Below, piece by piece: positions 14,565-23,809 of a stretch of 64,000 bases of DNA (positions are counted from its first letter, which is position 1; each line of letters opens with the position of its first letter). The translations under genes and the position numbers were made by a program. This DNA comes from a virus, in IMG/VR virus record IMGVR_UViG_3300030202_003733, positions 47,201-111,200 of that record; one strand, given 5' to 3'. The notes under the pieces were generated by a model. That model made no database searches, was not told the DNA's origin, and saw nothing but the letters and a program-made list of their open reading frames with translations.

Positions 14565-15416
14565 TTAACTCCATTCCTGAATTTTGTTTGTATACCAGAC
14601 CGAGTATACATAATCATCTTCATAATTTGTTGCATAGACGCCAAATGAGACATTGATCTCATCAGAGGAAGCCTCAGCCTTCATTTGCGAAGACACGACA
14701 TCTATAAGATCTTGGTCCTCATTGAGTTTTTTATTATTTATGCAATAGAAGTATCTCTTGTGTCTCGGAAAGTCCAGGTCAAACATCATCTTATTTTCTG
14801 AGGTCTCCATTTGATACGAGCCGACTGTCCCTATCCTACAAGAGTCCGGGACTTTCAGTTTGTTCTCGTATACAGCACCAATGCGGTGATACACATTGGT
14901 CATATGGATTGTTGATACGATGAATTCATTAATCTTTTCAAAAAAATTCATTATAGAAATTTTATTCATCGCCTTCTGGGCCATGGCGTTGTCCACAATC
15001 AGCATCCTGTTAAAGATGCCGGATCTTGTATATTCTTGCAACACACCAAATACCGCTCTGCCAAGCTTCTTCTTTTTTTCAGATAACAGGGTCGGATCAG
15101 GTCTAATAAATAAGACCGTTATTTTTTTGCCCTTTATCTGTTCTAGAAGAGTTAAGGACATCCCCGAAATTTTTCCAGAGCCGGTCACTATAAAAAGCAC
15201 CTCATCATCAAGCTTCTTAAAAAACTTTTTAAAACTAGGAGTGTTCGCCTCGTACTTCTCAGGGTTGTCCTGTTCGGGGATGCTAAAACAATTGATGTTT
15301 TTCTCGGAAACCTCTTCACAGTCAGTATCCACCTTATAAATGTTCCCATATTGCGGGTACTGCGAAAAAGCCTGTGCTATCTTGCATGCCGGTGTTCCTA
15401 AGCCGATAATATCCAT
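14565..15416 (-). CDS. Putative divergent FtsZ/tubulin-superfamily GTPase, 283 aa
   Basis: Several segments follow the FtsZ/tubulin layout in the right order. IIGLGTPACKIAQAF at 3-17 fits the first nucleotide-binding loop and helix. KVDTD at 28-32 fits the VNTD strand. LFIVTGSGKISG at 74-85 fits the glycine-rich signature (GGGTGTG in FtsZ) but is degenerate. ITVLFIRPDPTLLSEKKKK and LIVDNAMA at about 99-147 fit the strand, helix and ND motif that follow. The C-terminal half is unrecognised. At 283 aa it is shorter than FtsZ or phage PhuZ (about 315-380), so filament formation is uncertain. It follows an HxGH nucleotidyltransferase and family A polymerase. The call is by pattern only. Confidence 0.5.
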   Translation of the reverse strand: MDIIGLGTPACKIAQAFSQYPQYGNIYKVDTDCEEVSEKNINCFSIPEQDNPEKYEANTPSFKKFFKKLDDEVLFIVTGSGKISGMSLTLLEQIKGKKITVLFIRPDPTLLSEKKKKLGRAVFGVLQEYTRSGIFNRMLIVDNAMAQKAMNKISIMNFFEKINEFIVSTIHMTNVYHRIGAVYENKLKVPDSCRIGTVGSYQMETSENKMMFDLDFPRHKRYFYCINNKKLNEDQDLIDVVSSQMKAEASSDEINVSFGVYATNYEDDYVYSVWYTNKIQEWS

Positions 15417-15853
15417 TATTCCTCACTCCCCAGTAACCACGAAGACGACTGGACTTTGCCCCCGAGGTTATCTATTAACTCGATTCCCAATTTTTTGCAA
15501 ACTTCTCTTTCTGGAATTGAGTCGTTTGTCTGATCGCCGCCGTTAGCAAACGCTAGTGTGAACATCCTGGTTAAAGCGTGCTGTTGGTATAACTCGTGTA
15601 CAAGCCGGATGGTTTCCCTGACCGTTGTGTCTTTGTCAATAGATACTAGCGCGACGTCTACAACTTTAAGTGCTTTTACGATTGTAAGTCTTTCTTGTTC
15701 GTCCATGAACTCTTTTGAACCCTTCAGACCTCTCTGAAGGTCAGAATTAACAATCACACATAGCTTATCACCGCGAGCCTTCGCATTATTAAAATATTCT
15801 ATGTGGCCCTTATGTAGTGGGTTAAAATAACCGGATACAATTATCGTTTTCAT
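15416..15853 (-). CDS. HxGH-family nucleotidyltransferase (cytidylyltransferase-like), 145 aa
   Basis: A compact Rossmann-type nucleotidyltransferase. VSGYFNPLHKGHIEYFNNAK carries the HxGH motif (H14-H17) that binds the nucleotide phosphates, and the middle part (VIVNSDLQRGLKG; ERLTIVKALKVVDVALVS) is typical of RfaE/TagD-type enzymes. The C-terminal ISSTS-like motif is replaced by KVQSSSW. Such enzymes join CTP or ATP to a phosphorylated sugar, glycerol phosphate or pantetheine; the substrate cannot be told here. The start overlaps the family A polymerase stop (ATGA) and its stop overlaps the FtsZ-like start, so the three genes are tightly coupled. Confidence 0.82.
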   Translation of the reverse strand: MKTIIVSGYFNPLHKGHIEYFNNAKARGDKLCVIVNSDLQRGLKGSKEFMDEQERLTIVKALKVVDVALVSIDKDTTVRETIRLVHELYQQHALTRMFTLAFANGGDQTNDSIPEREVCKKLGIELIDNLGGKVQSSSWLLGSEE

Positions 15854-17031
15854 GTTTTATTCTCCATACTACCGAAGTTACTACCAATGGACACATTAGT
15901 CAAAAATTCTGTGTCATTAAACATAGAGAACTCTTGTTTTAAGGCCGCCAACAAGCCCATCTCCTCTTTCGCCATATCCACAACCACCGAATCATGAATC
16001 GTAAACGCGATGTGTGATTTTTTATCCTTTAAAAGCTTATATAGTTTTACCATTTGCCTCAAGACAATATCAGCGGCGGTGCTTTGTATGAGATATGATG
16101 TGGCGTGAAACTTATCAGACTCTATCTCTCTACCAAAAGGATTCACAACCTGTGTGCCGGTCCAATATTGGTCCAATATTCTTCCCCTGCTGTATACCGC
16201 TTCCGACAACGAATCTTTTGAGTCAATGTTATACAACCAAGCAAATATTCTCCTCTTGGCCTCCTCTCTACTCAATGAAGAGCCATAAACATTTTTAACA
16301 TTCCATTTGTGAATATCTTGGTCGGGTTGTGCCTTCCCAGACAAATACAGCAAGACCCGCAACTCGAAGGCATTATAATCAAGCTCTACAAAATAATCGT
16401 TGTTTGGTTTTATATATTTTCGCAAGCTCTTGTGCATATTAAGTATTGGGAACGTGTCTGGGTTGGTAGCTAGACGCCCAGTTTTTGTGCCAAATATATT
16501 GTAGTCGCAGTAAACTCGGCCACCGCTCACTCTCTTTAGAAAATTTTTAGTTTTTAAATCATAGCTATTTCTTCTAAGAGTCATCATATCTACATTTAGT
16601 TTCTGGTATTTAATCTCTTTCGTAATTAAATCTAAGTCGTGCAGAAAATCATAGTTATGAGGCCTTTCGCACTCTTCAAACACTCTTTTTGTAATTTCAT
16701 TTTTTATATCGTAGAAGTCTAGCAAGAATCTTTCGGGGACCAAATCATAAAAGCAATTAGCGTTTAAATCAACTTTAGATAGAATGAACGACTTTAGAAA
16801 AGCCTTAAGCCTGCTAGTCGCTAGACCCCAGTCCTTCTTTAAATCTTCAGGGCATACCTGATCGATTCGCTTGCCGCAATATAGATCAGCACACTCGATT
16901 TTATGACCATCTACCGATAAGGGGTGAGACCATGTCCGTGTGAGCCCCTGTGGAAGCGGGCCATAAATAATTGACTTGTCGTAATAATAGCCTCGACATT
17001 CTTTCTTATCGTCAAATGCTTGGAAATACAA
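15850..17031 (-). CDS. Family A DNA polymerase, polymerase domain only, 393 aa
   Basis: Contains the palm and fingers of a PolA-type polymerase. Motif A DYNAFELR at 218-225 has the catalytic D218. REEAKRR at 255-261 corresponds to the fingers region. GRLATNPDTFPILNMH near 185-200 is the conserved primer-template grip, and IHDSVVVD at 345-352 is motif C, with the usual Glu of HDE replaced by Ser. Only about 170 poorly conserved residues precede it, so neither 3'-5' nor 5'-3' exonuclease domain is present. With DnaE also encoded, this enzyme may serve repair or gap filling. The start is a TTG; the GGGGGC before it is close. The deviations from consensus leave activity to be tested. Confidence 0.85.
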   Translation of the reverse strand: MYFQAFDDKKECRGYYYDKSIIYGPLPQGLTRTWSHPLSVDGHKIECADLYCGKRIDQVCPEDLKKDWGLATSRLKAFLKSFILSKVDLNANCFYDLVPERFLLDFYDIKNEITKRVFEECERPHNYDFLHDLDLITKEIKYQKLNVDMMTLRRNSYDLKTKNFLKRVSGGRVYCDYNIFGTKTGRLATNPDTFPILNMHKSLRKYIKPNNDYFVELDYNAFELRVLLYLSGKAQPDQDIHKWNVKNVYGSSLSREEAKRRIFAWLYNIDSKDSLSEAVYSRGRILDQYWTGTQVVNPFGREIESDKFHATSYLIQSTAADIVLRQMVKLYKLLKDKKSHIAFTIHDSVVVDMAKEEMGLLAALKQEFSMFNDTEFLTNVSIGSNFGSMENKT

Positions 17032-17043
17032 GACGCCCCCATG

Positions 17044-18339
17044 CTAGTATTGTGTCTCACGACTCAGTGGTATGGAATTTAGTAACACATTGTCTAACTC
17101 CCGTCTAGAAATTTCCACACCTTCTTCGAGTTCTGCTTTCGAATACACATAAGCATTATAGCCACCAGTATCGTTAAGGAAACCTATAAAACACCTGCCA
17201 ATATACCGCAAAGCACCAGGGTAGTCCCCCTTAGCTAGAAACCCTCCGAAGTTTCTTGACAGGTTTGACATAAACGCTTTGGTATAGCGATTTTGGCATT
17301 CAATGTTTCTTATTTTAGTATACCTATCCAGCCAATACTTTTGCTTTTCCAAAGTAGTCGGGGCATAATCTTCAAACTTGACCCTTGGCCTTTCTTTGAA
17401 AGTTGTTACTTTATTTCTACCCTCGCCCGTCACTTCTTTTAGGTTCGGTCTCGCATTGACGAACCTGTTGTAGAACTTGATGCAATATTTAATGAACACA
17501 TCAATATCCTCTGCGTGCGCCAGCCCATAATAGTCCTCAAAGACAAGATCACTATCTGTATCATATTTTTTCATATAGTTCTCCATCTCCACGGATCCTA
17601 TATTGGCCACCAACCTAAAAGGTAGGTTTTTATCAATCAAAAACCCATATTTAGTCGCGCAAAGTTCAAAAAAGTTGAAGTTTGGGCTGTCAATTATTTC
17701 AGCTATCTTTTCTGAGTCTTTGTCGTAGCTAATATCGGCTATTTCAACATGTAGCCCACTAACCAGGGGGGTACAATACTTGCTAGTTAAAAAGCCTGTG
17801 CGGGTGAATGGAATGCCGATTAAGTTTTCCTCCAGATATGACATGAGCGAATCAACAAAGTCTTCAAAGTTTTTTATTTTATTCTCCAGGGATCTCGCTA
17901 AAATATAGTTATTAAGAAAATCCTTTCGGAAAGGTAAAACATGTTGGTTATAAAGAACATTTAAATCTACCCAAGATTTTTTTGCGCTCAAATCACTTAA
18001 ATACGGATCTTCATCGCTAATTCGCCTAAGGTTAGTGTGTTTATCAAATTCTTTTTTCATGTCCGCGAAAGCATCGCATACAAAGTCTAAGGCCACCGGA
18101 GAATTATTTTGACTTGGTACCAGAGACTTCAATCTATCGCGTGGTGCTATGATGGGCCTGTGATCTCTGTCTATCCTACCATAGTAAAGATTCTCTATAA
18201 ACCAAAAATCTCTTAGTAAACCAGGATACCCCTCGTCTGCGGCTGCGCTATACGCCTTGCCGGCAAACTTCGACCTGGAATTGAATACCTCACGGGCACC
18301 AGAAGAGTTGCTACCCTTAAAAAACCGTTCTCTAGCCAT
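17044..18339 (-). CDS. Probable virion structural protein, 431 aa
   Basis: Not recognised by any motif. It directly follows the baseplate genes in the transcription order and overlaps the 857-aa gene by eight bases, which makes a virion or baseplate role likely. The product is mixed alpha/beta, rich in aromatic and charged residues, without membrane segments, and has a long helical middle (residues about 105-185). An earlier in-frame ATG (18384) lies inside the preceding gene; the ATG at 18339 with GGGGAGG upstream is preferred. It could be a baseplate wedge component, but T4 counterparts cannot be named. Confidence 0.6.
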   Translation of the reverse strand: MARERFFKGSNSSGAREVFNSRSKFAGKAYSAAADEGYPGLLRDFWFIENLYYGRIDRDHRPIIAPRDRLKSLVPSQNNSPVALDFVCDAFADMKKEFDKHTNLRRISDEDPYLSDLSAKKSWVDLNVLYNQHVLPFRKDFLNNYILARSLENKIKNFEDFVDSLMSYLEENLIGIPFTRTGFLTSKYCTPLVSGLHVEIADISYDKDSEKIAEIIDSPNFNFFELCATKYGFLIDKNLPFRLVANIGSVEMENYMKKYDTDSDLVFEDYYGLAHAEDIDVFIKYCIKFYNRFVNARPNLKEVTGEGRNKVTTFKERPRVKFEDYAPTTLEKQKYWLDRYTKIRNIECQNRYTKAFMSNLSRNFGGFLAKGDYPGALRYIGRCFIGFLNDTGGYNAYVYSKAELEEGVEISRRELDNVLLNSIPLSRETQY

Positions 18340-20905
18340 TTCTAACTTCCTCCCCTGTAGCCGGTTTAGTTGTGTTTGGATCACTGCCTATTTCATCATC
18401 AGCTATGATAAAGGTTTCCTCTCTCCACCCCTCGTGACGACAGTTTATTGAAGTCTCAAAAGAGTCTTTTGTGATTGTGGAGCTAACTCCCGTAATAAGA
18501 TGGTAGCCGCCGAGACCCATCATATTCGCGTAACTTTTTAATTGTCCGTACTCCGTTCCCTGAAACGGGCTGCCTAACCTGTCGGAACCTAAACCCATAG
18601 GATTTAGATAAATTCTAGTGCCAGGTACAAATAGCCCATTACCTATTAAGTTTATGTCCACATTATAAACATCAGAAAGCTGCGCCTCCGGGTTCATGTC
18701 CGCCTGAGTGAACCTGATTTCCCGAAGGCCCTGCACTTGCGTTTTTGAAAAGGTTGCGTTTTTAACTATTCCATCTGATTGCCCAAGCGTGAGATGATAT
18801 CTCCCTTCTTCATAATCTTTATTGTATCGAGCTAGATCATCAAGTTTAGGATCTATTTTTAAATTAGGTGAATTAACTGGATATATGACGACATAATTAT
18901 AAGTTTCGTCCGATGGGACATTCAGGTCTATTCTTGGAAAAAGTAAGTTAGACGAACCATCTATGTCGCTCTTAAATTGACCAAGGTCAATCCTACCGTC
19001 TTTCGAGCGAAATTTCAATAGCCGGTCTTTCTTATCTCGACCCTCAACCAAGCCTCTAATCTGAGACGTGTCGAAGGTTGTGCCCACTGTCCCATCTCCA
19101 CATGCGGGACCTAAAGACTCAAAAACTAGATCATTTATTACCTCTCTAATAAAAGTAAAGAGGGGGTAGGTCTCCTGCTGTGTGTTTACAATTTTGTCTC
19201 TCATAAAAGAAGAAAACAATTCCACAGAAACGGGAATATCTGCTAAATTAGCGTTCCTAACCTCGTTGGTTTCAAGATCGCGGTACTCAAAAGTGGGCGT
19301 AATAAGCCTTACCCTATCCAAGTCATTATCATTTTCTAGTGCTGCATCAAAAGCCGCTGAAAGCAAATCACCTAGAAAAAAGAATGTTATGTTCCTAGTT
19401 CCCGCCTGCATTATATCCTCTGGTGGTACAAGGGTCTCGTCGTCCTTGGATTTTTTAAGAAAAAACTGCTCCGACGTGGCGTTCTCCCCCAGTTTTCTAG
19501 ACTCAAGAGGGGGATAAAGTTTAACAGTTTTTTTGACCTCCTTCAGCCTCCCGTCTACTACCTGCTGGGTGGTTATTTCGACATCTTCAGCGGGTCCGAG
19601 CGTTACACAATAGATATTTGTTTTTCTTTTTGACTGATCTTTGGGAAACATCAAGCGATTGAGTAAAGACTTATATGATTCAACTTTTATTTGTCTAATT
19701 TTATCCGCTCTTTCTTTTTTTATTGTTTCAACGATCAACGCCGTATCCAGCTCCAGGGCAGTATTCCCAACTCGGACTACCTCGGGCTGCTCGACCTCAG
19801 AGGAGAACTCGGCCAGGACGGGATCGAACTCTTCCTTAATTCCACGAACAGCGGGGGAGGTCATAACGTTGGCACTAGGGTGGAAACCAGAAGTTTCAGC
19901 ATAAGGTCTAAGAGTGAGCGTGAGTCTTACCGAGCCGTCGTCATTAATATCGTATACATGATCAACAAGACCTAGATCAAAAGTTTCAACCATATTTTTT
20001 AAAGCATTGTCAAGCTCTTTTGTGGTTACGGTGCCACCAGGTGAAGTTGCCCAGCCAGCCGATATTTTAGTTCTAAAAAATTCTGGGTTGTTGGCTAGGC
20101 GGTCTTCGCCTGCCTTGACAGTTATGGGTTGCCTCACAACGAGATCAATAATCCTATAAGTCCGTGGTTGGCCAGTAGAGTCAACGCCAGTCCTGTCTTT
20201 TAGAAGCTCATTAAAGTTTTGTGCGTATATTACTAAAGTTGCCTCTAGATCTTTGTGGGCAGTAAATGGATTCTGGCCGATGTACGTCCAAGAAAAGGAT
20301 TCTATGCCTACACCTATGCCCCTCTGGAGACTGCTATCGAGCATAGATTGCAAGTCCAAGGTTGGGTCTATAAAGTTTGGAAATTTTATTTCAAGTTCCG
20401 CATCGGGCTCATAATATTGTTTGTGGAGTCTTATAAAAGGCATCAACTGAGATAATTCGTGGGTTTTGACACTTAAAAAAGTGCTGACACCATCTTTTAA
20501 TGTCATCTTGGATATTATTGTCGATGGGTTTCCTGACAACATATGTATTCTTTCGCCTAAGCGTTGCCCGTCTGGTCTCTGGGATGCGAAGAAGTCCATA
20601 TTGCGAACAAGCCAACACTGATCGTAGGTATCCTCAGGGCAATCACCCACTTCTTCTTGATCCTCATCCTTGGGACTGGGGGGCTTGGTGGCCAGAATAG
20701 CCTTCCCTTCGGGCGAGTTTGGGTCGACTGTACCCGTAAAGGCCCCCTCGGGAGCAGCCGTGATCTCTAACTCATTCTTTTCTGGATCAAAGGAATATTG
20801 ATACTCGCTACCGTCCGACCAAGTTTCAACAGTATTCTCTGTCTCTGCTGGGGCCGGGGTTTCTGGTTGCGGTGCCGTATCTTGGGGGGTTATTTCGTCA
20901 GCCAT
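18332..20905 (-). CDS. Large baseplate-associated structural protein, 857 aa
   Basis: Starts with an acidic, Pro/Thr-rich disordered region (about 90 residues) and continues with beta-rich domains. Near the C-terminus, GGYHLITGVSSTITKDSFET followed by INCRHEGW resembles the conserved end of baseplate hub proteins (gpD / T4 gp27 type), where a field-of-view domain closes with a strand, an alternating turn and a T-rich strand. The location right after the LysM-like gp53 candidate supports a baseplate hub role. Its length is well above T4 gp27 (about 390 aa), so extra domains must be present. The hub call is an inference. Confidence 0.6.
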   Translation of the reverse strand: MADEITPQDTAPQPETPAPAETENTVETWSDGSEYQYSFDPEKNELEITAAPEGAFTGTVDPNSPEGKAILATKPPSPKDEDQEEVGDCPEDTYDQCWLVRNMDFFASQRPDGQRLGERIHMLSGNPSTIISKMTLKDGVSTFLSVKTHELSQLMPFIRLHKQYYEPDAELEIKFPNFIDPTLDLQSMLDSSLQRGIGVGIESFSWTYIGQNPFTAHKDLEATLVIYAQNFNELLKDRTGVDSTGQPRTYRIIDLVVRQPITVKAGEDRLANNPEFFRTKISAGWATSPGGTVTTKELDNALKNMVETFDLGLVDHVYDINDDGSVRLTLTLRPYAETSGFHPSANVMTSPAVRGIKEEFDPVLAEFSSEVEQPEVVRVGNTALELDTALIVETIKKERADKIRQIKVESYKSLLNRLMFPKDQSKRKTNIYCVTLGPAEDVEITTQQVVDGRLKEVKKTVKLYPPLESRKLGENATSEQFFLKKSKDDETLVPPEDIMQAGTRNITFFFLGDLLSAAFDAALENDNDLDRVRLITPTFEYRDLETNEVRNANLADIPVSVELFSSFMRDKIVNTQQETYPLFTFIREVINDLVFESLGPACGDGTVGTTFDTSQIRGLVEGRDKKDRLLKFRSKDGRIDLGQFKSDIDGSSNLLFPRIDLNVPSDETYNYVVIYPVNSPNLKIDPKLDDLARYNKDYEEGRYHLTLGQSDGIVKNATFSKTQVQGLREIRFTQADMNPEAQLSDVYNVDINLIGNGLFVPGTRIYLNPMGLGSDRLGSPFQGTEYGQLKSYANMMGLGGYHLITGVSSTITKDSFETSINCRHEGWREETFIIADDEIGSDPNTTKPATGEEVRNG

Positions 20906-20908
20906 TAT

Positions 20909-21241
20909 TTAAACTCCGTAATAACTCAAAGCCTTCTCTAAGGGTATTGGTACATATATCAAGTCACCAAAATTAACATGCGCCTCGGTTGGCTTCTTAT
21001 TGAACCAGGCTATAACCCACCAAAGGGAAGAGTCGCCATAATATAATTGAGCCAATTTATAATATCTGTCCCCTTCCGACCAAACATGGGGCACTTTTTC
21101 CAATGACGCAATTTGGGCTTTTGTCAATCGTCTGAACTTGGGCAATGCGTATTGACGCACAAAATTTTTGCCTCGGTTCTCAAGGGCTTCCTCATAAATG
21201 GGCTCTTTGTTTCTTATTATTTTGTTTCTTCTATATCTCAT
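20909..21241 (-). CDS. LysM-like baseplate wedge protein, T4 gp53-like
   Basis: The 110-aa protein ends in a LysM-like module: WSEGDRYYKLAQLYYGDSSL, WWVIAWFNKKPTEAHVNFGD and LIYVPIP. That is the signature of gp53-type and XkdP-type baseplate proteins of contractile tails, where it links wedges instead of binding peptidoglycan. The basic N-terminus (RYRRNKIIRNK) probably contacts neighbours. The start overlaps the stop of the tube-initiator candidate (ATGA) and the stop lies three bases before the 857-aa gene. Confidence 0.8.
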   Translation of the reverse strand: MRYRRNKIIRNKEPIYEEALENRGKNFVRQYALPKFRRLTKAQIASLEKVPHVWSEGDRYYKLAQLYYGDSSLWWVIAWFNKKPTEAHVNFGDLIYVPIPLEKALSYYGV

Positions 21242-22134
21242 GAGTCTGGGGCTCCATCGGGGTCTAGGGCTGTGTCGGTTTCAGTATTGGAAACAATTTC
21301 TTCAGTGGAGCCCTTTTTTGCGCCGCCTGTGCTACCTAATTGTAAGCCCGCAGGTGGTGACAGGGCTCGGCTCCACGGAAAGTTTTGACCGCCCATCCAC
21401 TGTGGAGAGGAGGCGTCGTGTTTTTTGGCAGCCCGATAATCTTGCTTGGCCGCCTTGTCTACTTGTTTTGTGGTTCCCTCTCCACCTGCCAAATCGCCTA
21501 AAGCTTCCGAAGTTTTGTCCCAGGAGAATGCACCAGCAGACTGCCAACCGAGAGGATGCTGGTGAAGAACATTGTAATTGATGCTTAAGTCTATAACTTT
21601 GGGGTAGAGCCTCGTGTCGGGGTCCAGAAAGCCAGAGTCGAGGTTTGGAGTCCAAGTCAAACTAGTTATAACCCCCAATAAACCAGTTGTTCCAGCACTT
21701 GCACCATATGTCTGGTTGCCGTCATAGATCAAATTTGAAAATCTAAGTTTAATCAAAGGAGCCTTTGATATTGTAGAGGCATTCCCCACATCAGTATACT
21801 GTGGATATAGCATTCTTGCAAGCGTGGAGCACTTGGCCATATTATTTTCTGCGCTAGTTTGCCCGTCGAGGCTAAATGCCACGACCTCCCATGACAGCGA
21901 TAAGGAGCGCTGTGTGCCTTGAAAGTTTTGTATGGGATCGCCCCTACCAAAAACAGAGACGGGTGTCCAGTTGGAAGTATAGGTCTCATTATAGGTTTTC
22001 AAGATGGCCTGGAAGTTGACGGACGTCATTGACGGGACGTGGTAAAACTCAAGTTTTTGTCCCTTTGACTCTAATATATTTCCCGCGTCGTAAGCACCAC
22101 CATTCGTAATCTTATCTAATAAAGTGTCTGACAT
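21238..22134 (-). CDS. Baseplate tail-tube junction protein, T4 gp48/gp54-like
   Basis: Probably forms the platform on which the tail tube starts. The first 100 residues hold phrases typical of tube-initiator proteins: SMTSVNFQAILKTYNETYTS, WTPVSVFGRGDPI and FQGTQRSLSLSWEVVAFSL, a tail-tube-like beta fold. DLSINYNVLHQHPLGW ends the conserved part. The last 90 residues are polar and low complexity. The gene follows the tape measure and precedes the gp53-like gene, the order expected for a central baseplate set. Confidence 0.7.
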   Translation of the reverse strand: MSDTLLDKITNGGAYDAGNILESKGQKLEFYHVPSMTSVNFQAILKTYNETYTSNWTPVSVFGRGDPIQNFQGTQRSLSLSWEVVAFSLDGQTSAENNMAKCSTLARMLYPQYTDVGNASTISKAPLIKLRFSNLIYDGNQTYGASAGTTGLLGVITSLTWTPNLDSGFLDPDTRLYPKVIDLSINYNVLHQHPLGWQSAGAFSWDKTSEALGDLAGGEGTTKQVDKAAKQDYRAAKKHDASSPQWMGGQNFPWSRALSPPAGLQLGSTGGAKKGSTEEIVSNTETDTALDPDGAPDS

Positions 22135-22140
22135 TTATCG

Positions 22141-23799
22141 TTATCCCCCTAATCCAATTTTGCTCATTACAACACTTGCGATCTGGCCGTCTAACAGGCT
22201 AAGGAAGCCTCTCCCATCTATTTTTAGTTGTAGATTTTCTACGGTAATCGGAGCACCAGCAGGAGTGCCCGTCAAGGCGGGAACAGCCGTAGCAGCAGCA
22301 GCCCCGGCAGCCGCAGCGGTTGGAGCGGAGAACATCTCTATTTTCCTGGCTTCGGTTTCGAACTCTCTCATAAGTTCCAACGACGCAAACAAGTTTTCCC
22401 GCACACTGTCACTGAACTCAACGGCATAACCCACTGCTTGATCCTTTAACCCACGAAGACCATCCGCTCCTTCCTGACCAAGTTTTGCAAAAAATTCTGC
22501 GTTCTCTTCTGCCATGGGTCCATACACATTTTCAGTAATCTCTAAGGCAAATTCTTTTGCCACTTCACGCACAGGTGTGATAAATTGGGAGGCCCCCACT
22601 GCTGCTTGGTCTTTCAAAATATTAATTTGATCCGCTGTGGTCCTGCCAAACTTTGTTGCTCCCTCTAGCTCTTCAAGGCTAGTAGAAGCAGCCGTCGCAT
22701 TTTTAGCAAACTCCTCGCCGGATTCAGACATCAACTTATTGAAATCAAGGACAGACATTCCCATCCTTTCAGCGAGTGTGCTCCTGAAATAATATGCTTG
22801 CGTTTCGCCCATAGCAGAGATTTTTTCTTGGGTAAACCCGGCATCCTCAACCGCGCCTCTTATTTTTAACATGCGCTCCGTGGGATCAACCGTCATCATC
22901 ATATCAATAGTGTCAAGATATGTGCCCCCCAAGAGTGCGTTAAGTTCCTGTACTTTATCCGCAGCGCCTGTGAAAGTATCGAATTGGGCTGTGACATTGA
23001 CCATGTTCTCCATCGAAACACCAGATCTTCTAGACTCAGCCGCCAACCTTCTAAAGTGATGAACGCCTTGATCCCCAAAAACAGCAAATTTATCCGCATT
23101 TCTAGTGAATTGCGAGGTGAGTTCACTAGCCTCCATACCCATTTCAGCCGCCATAGCAACCATGTTTGGGAACGTTTCGCGTGCAGCTTCGTCGGACATG
23201 CCCATGCCCCTAGTCATCATCTCAAAGCCTTCTGCCGTAGTGAATTGACTCACACCAAACTTTTCTAAAACTATCATAGTGTCAACTAGCGCGTCCTGCT
23301 GGTCGCCACTCATTCTAGTAAATTCGGTGGTATTCCTTAGGACCGCTTGTAGGGCTGTAGACGAATCTCGCAGTGTGCCGCCGAACTGGACGTTTCTAAC
23401 AAAAGCCTCTGACAAGGATTGGTTGAAGTTACCCATTTGTCCAGTTAATTTATTAAAACTAGCTTGAGTTTTTTCTGTTTCTATGCTCAGTTCAAGCGAC
23501 CTGTCAGCGACCGCAAGCAATCTCTCAGCGGCAATCCTAGCAACGCCGTCTAACTCACCGAGAGCCCCAGTAGATCTCATAAAATCTGAAAACGCTGAGC
23601 TTGAATTGCCAAGTCCAAGGAAAGCCTCGGTTAAGCCAACAGTCGCCTCTGATAAAGACTTTATCGACTGGGTGCTCTTCGTGGTGTCAGCGATAATACT
23701 AGGCTCAGGACCCAGAATTTTAACTATTTCTTTAGCTTGCTCTTCAGTATAGCCTAGCTCACTGACTAGTCTATCTATAGTTTCTTGTTTGGTTGCCAT
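22141..23799 (-). CDS. Tail tape measure protein, 552 aa
   Basis: Sets tail length and is held in the tail tube lumen. The sequence is mostly alpha-helical with repeated segments typical of tape measures (SLSEATVGLTEAFLGLGNSS; ELTSQFTRNADKFAVFGD; ALLGGTYLDTIDMMM) and a small Ala/Pro hinge near the C-terminus. T4 gp29 has 590 residues, so the tail should be of similar length. The gene follows two small tail genes and precedes the tube-initiator candidate. No lysozyme domain is embedded. Confidence 0.8.
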   Translation of the reverse strand: MATKQETIDRLVSELGYTEEQAKEIVKILGPEPSIIADTTKSTQSIKSLSEATVGLTEAFLGLGNSSSAFSDFMRSTGALGELDGVARIAAERLLAVADRSLELSIETEKTQASFNKLTGQMGNFNQSLSEAFVRNVQFGGTLRDSSTALQAVLRNTTEFTRMSGDQQDALVDTMIVLEKFGVSQFTTAEGFEMMTRGMGMSDEAARETFPNMVAMAAEMGMEASELTSQFTRNADKFAVFGDQGVHHFRRLAAESRRSGVSMENMVNVTAQFDTFTGAADKVQELNALLGGTYLDTIDMMMTVDPTERMLKIRGAVEDAGFTQEKISAMGETQAYYFRSTLAERMGMSVLDFNKLMSESGEEFAKNATAASTSLEELEGATKFGRTTADQINILKDQAAVGASQFITPVREVAKEFALEITENVYGPMAEENAEFFAKLGQEGADGLRGLKDQAVGYAVEFSDSVRENLFASLELMREFETEARKIEMFSAPTAAAAGAAAATAVPALTGTPAGAPITVENLQLKIDGRGFLSLLDGQIASVVMSKIGLGG

Positions 23800-23809
23800 C
23801 GACTAAACC

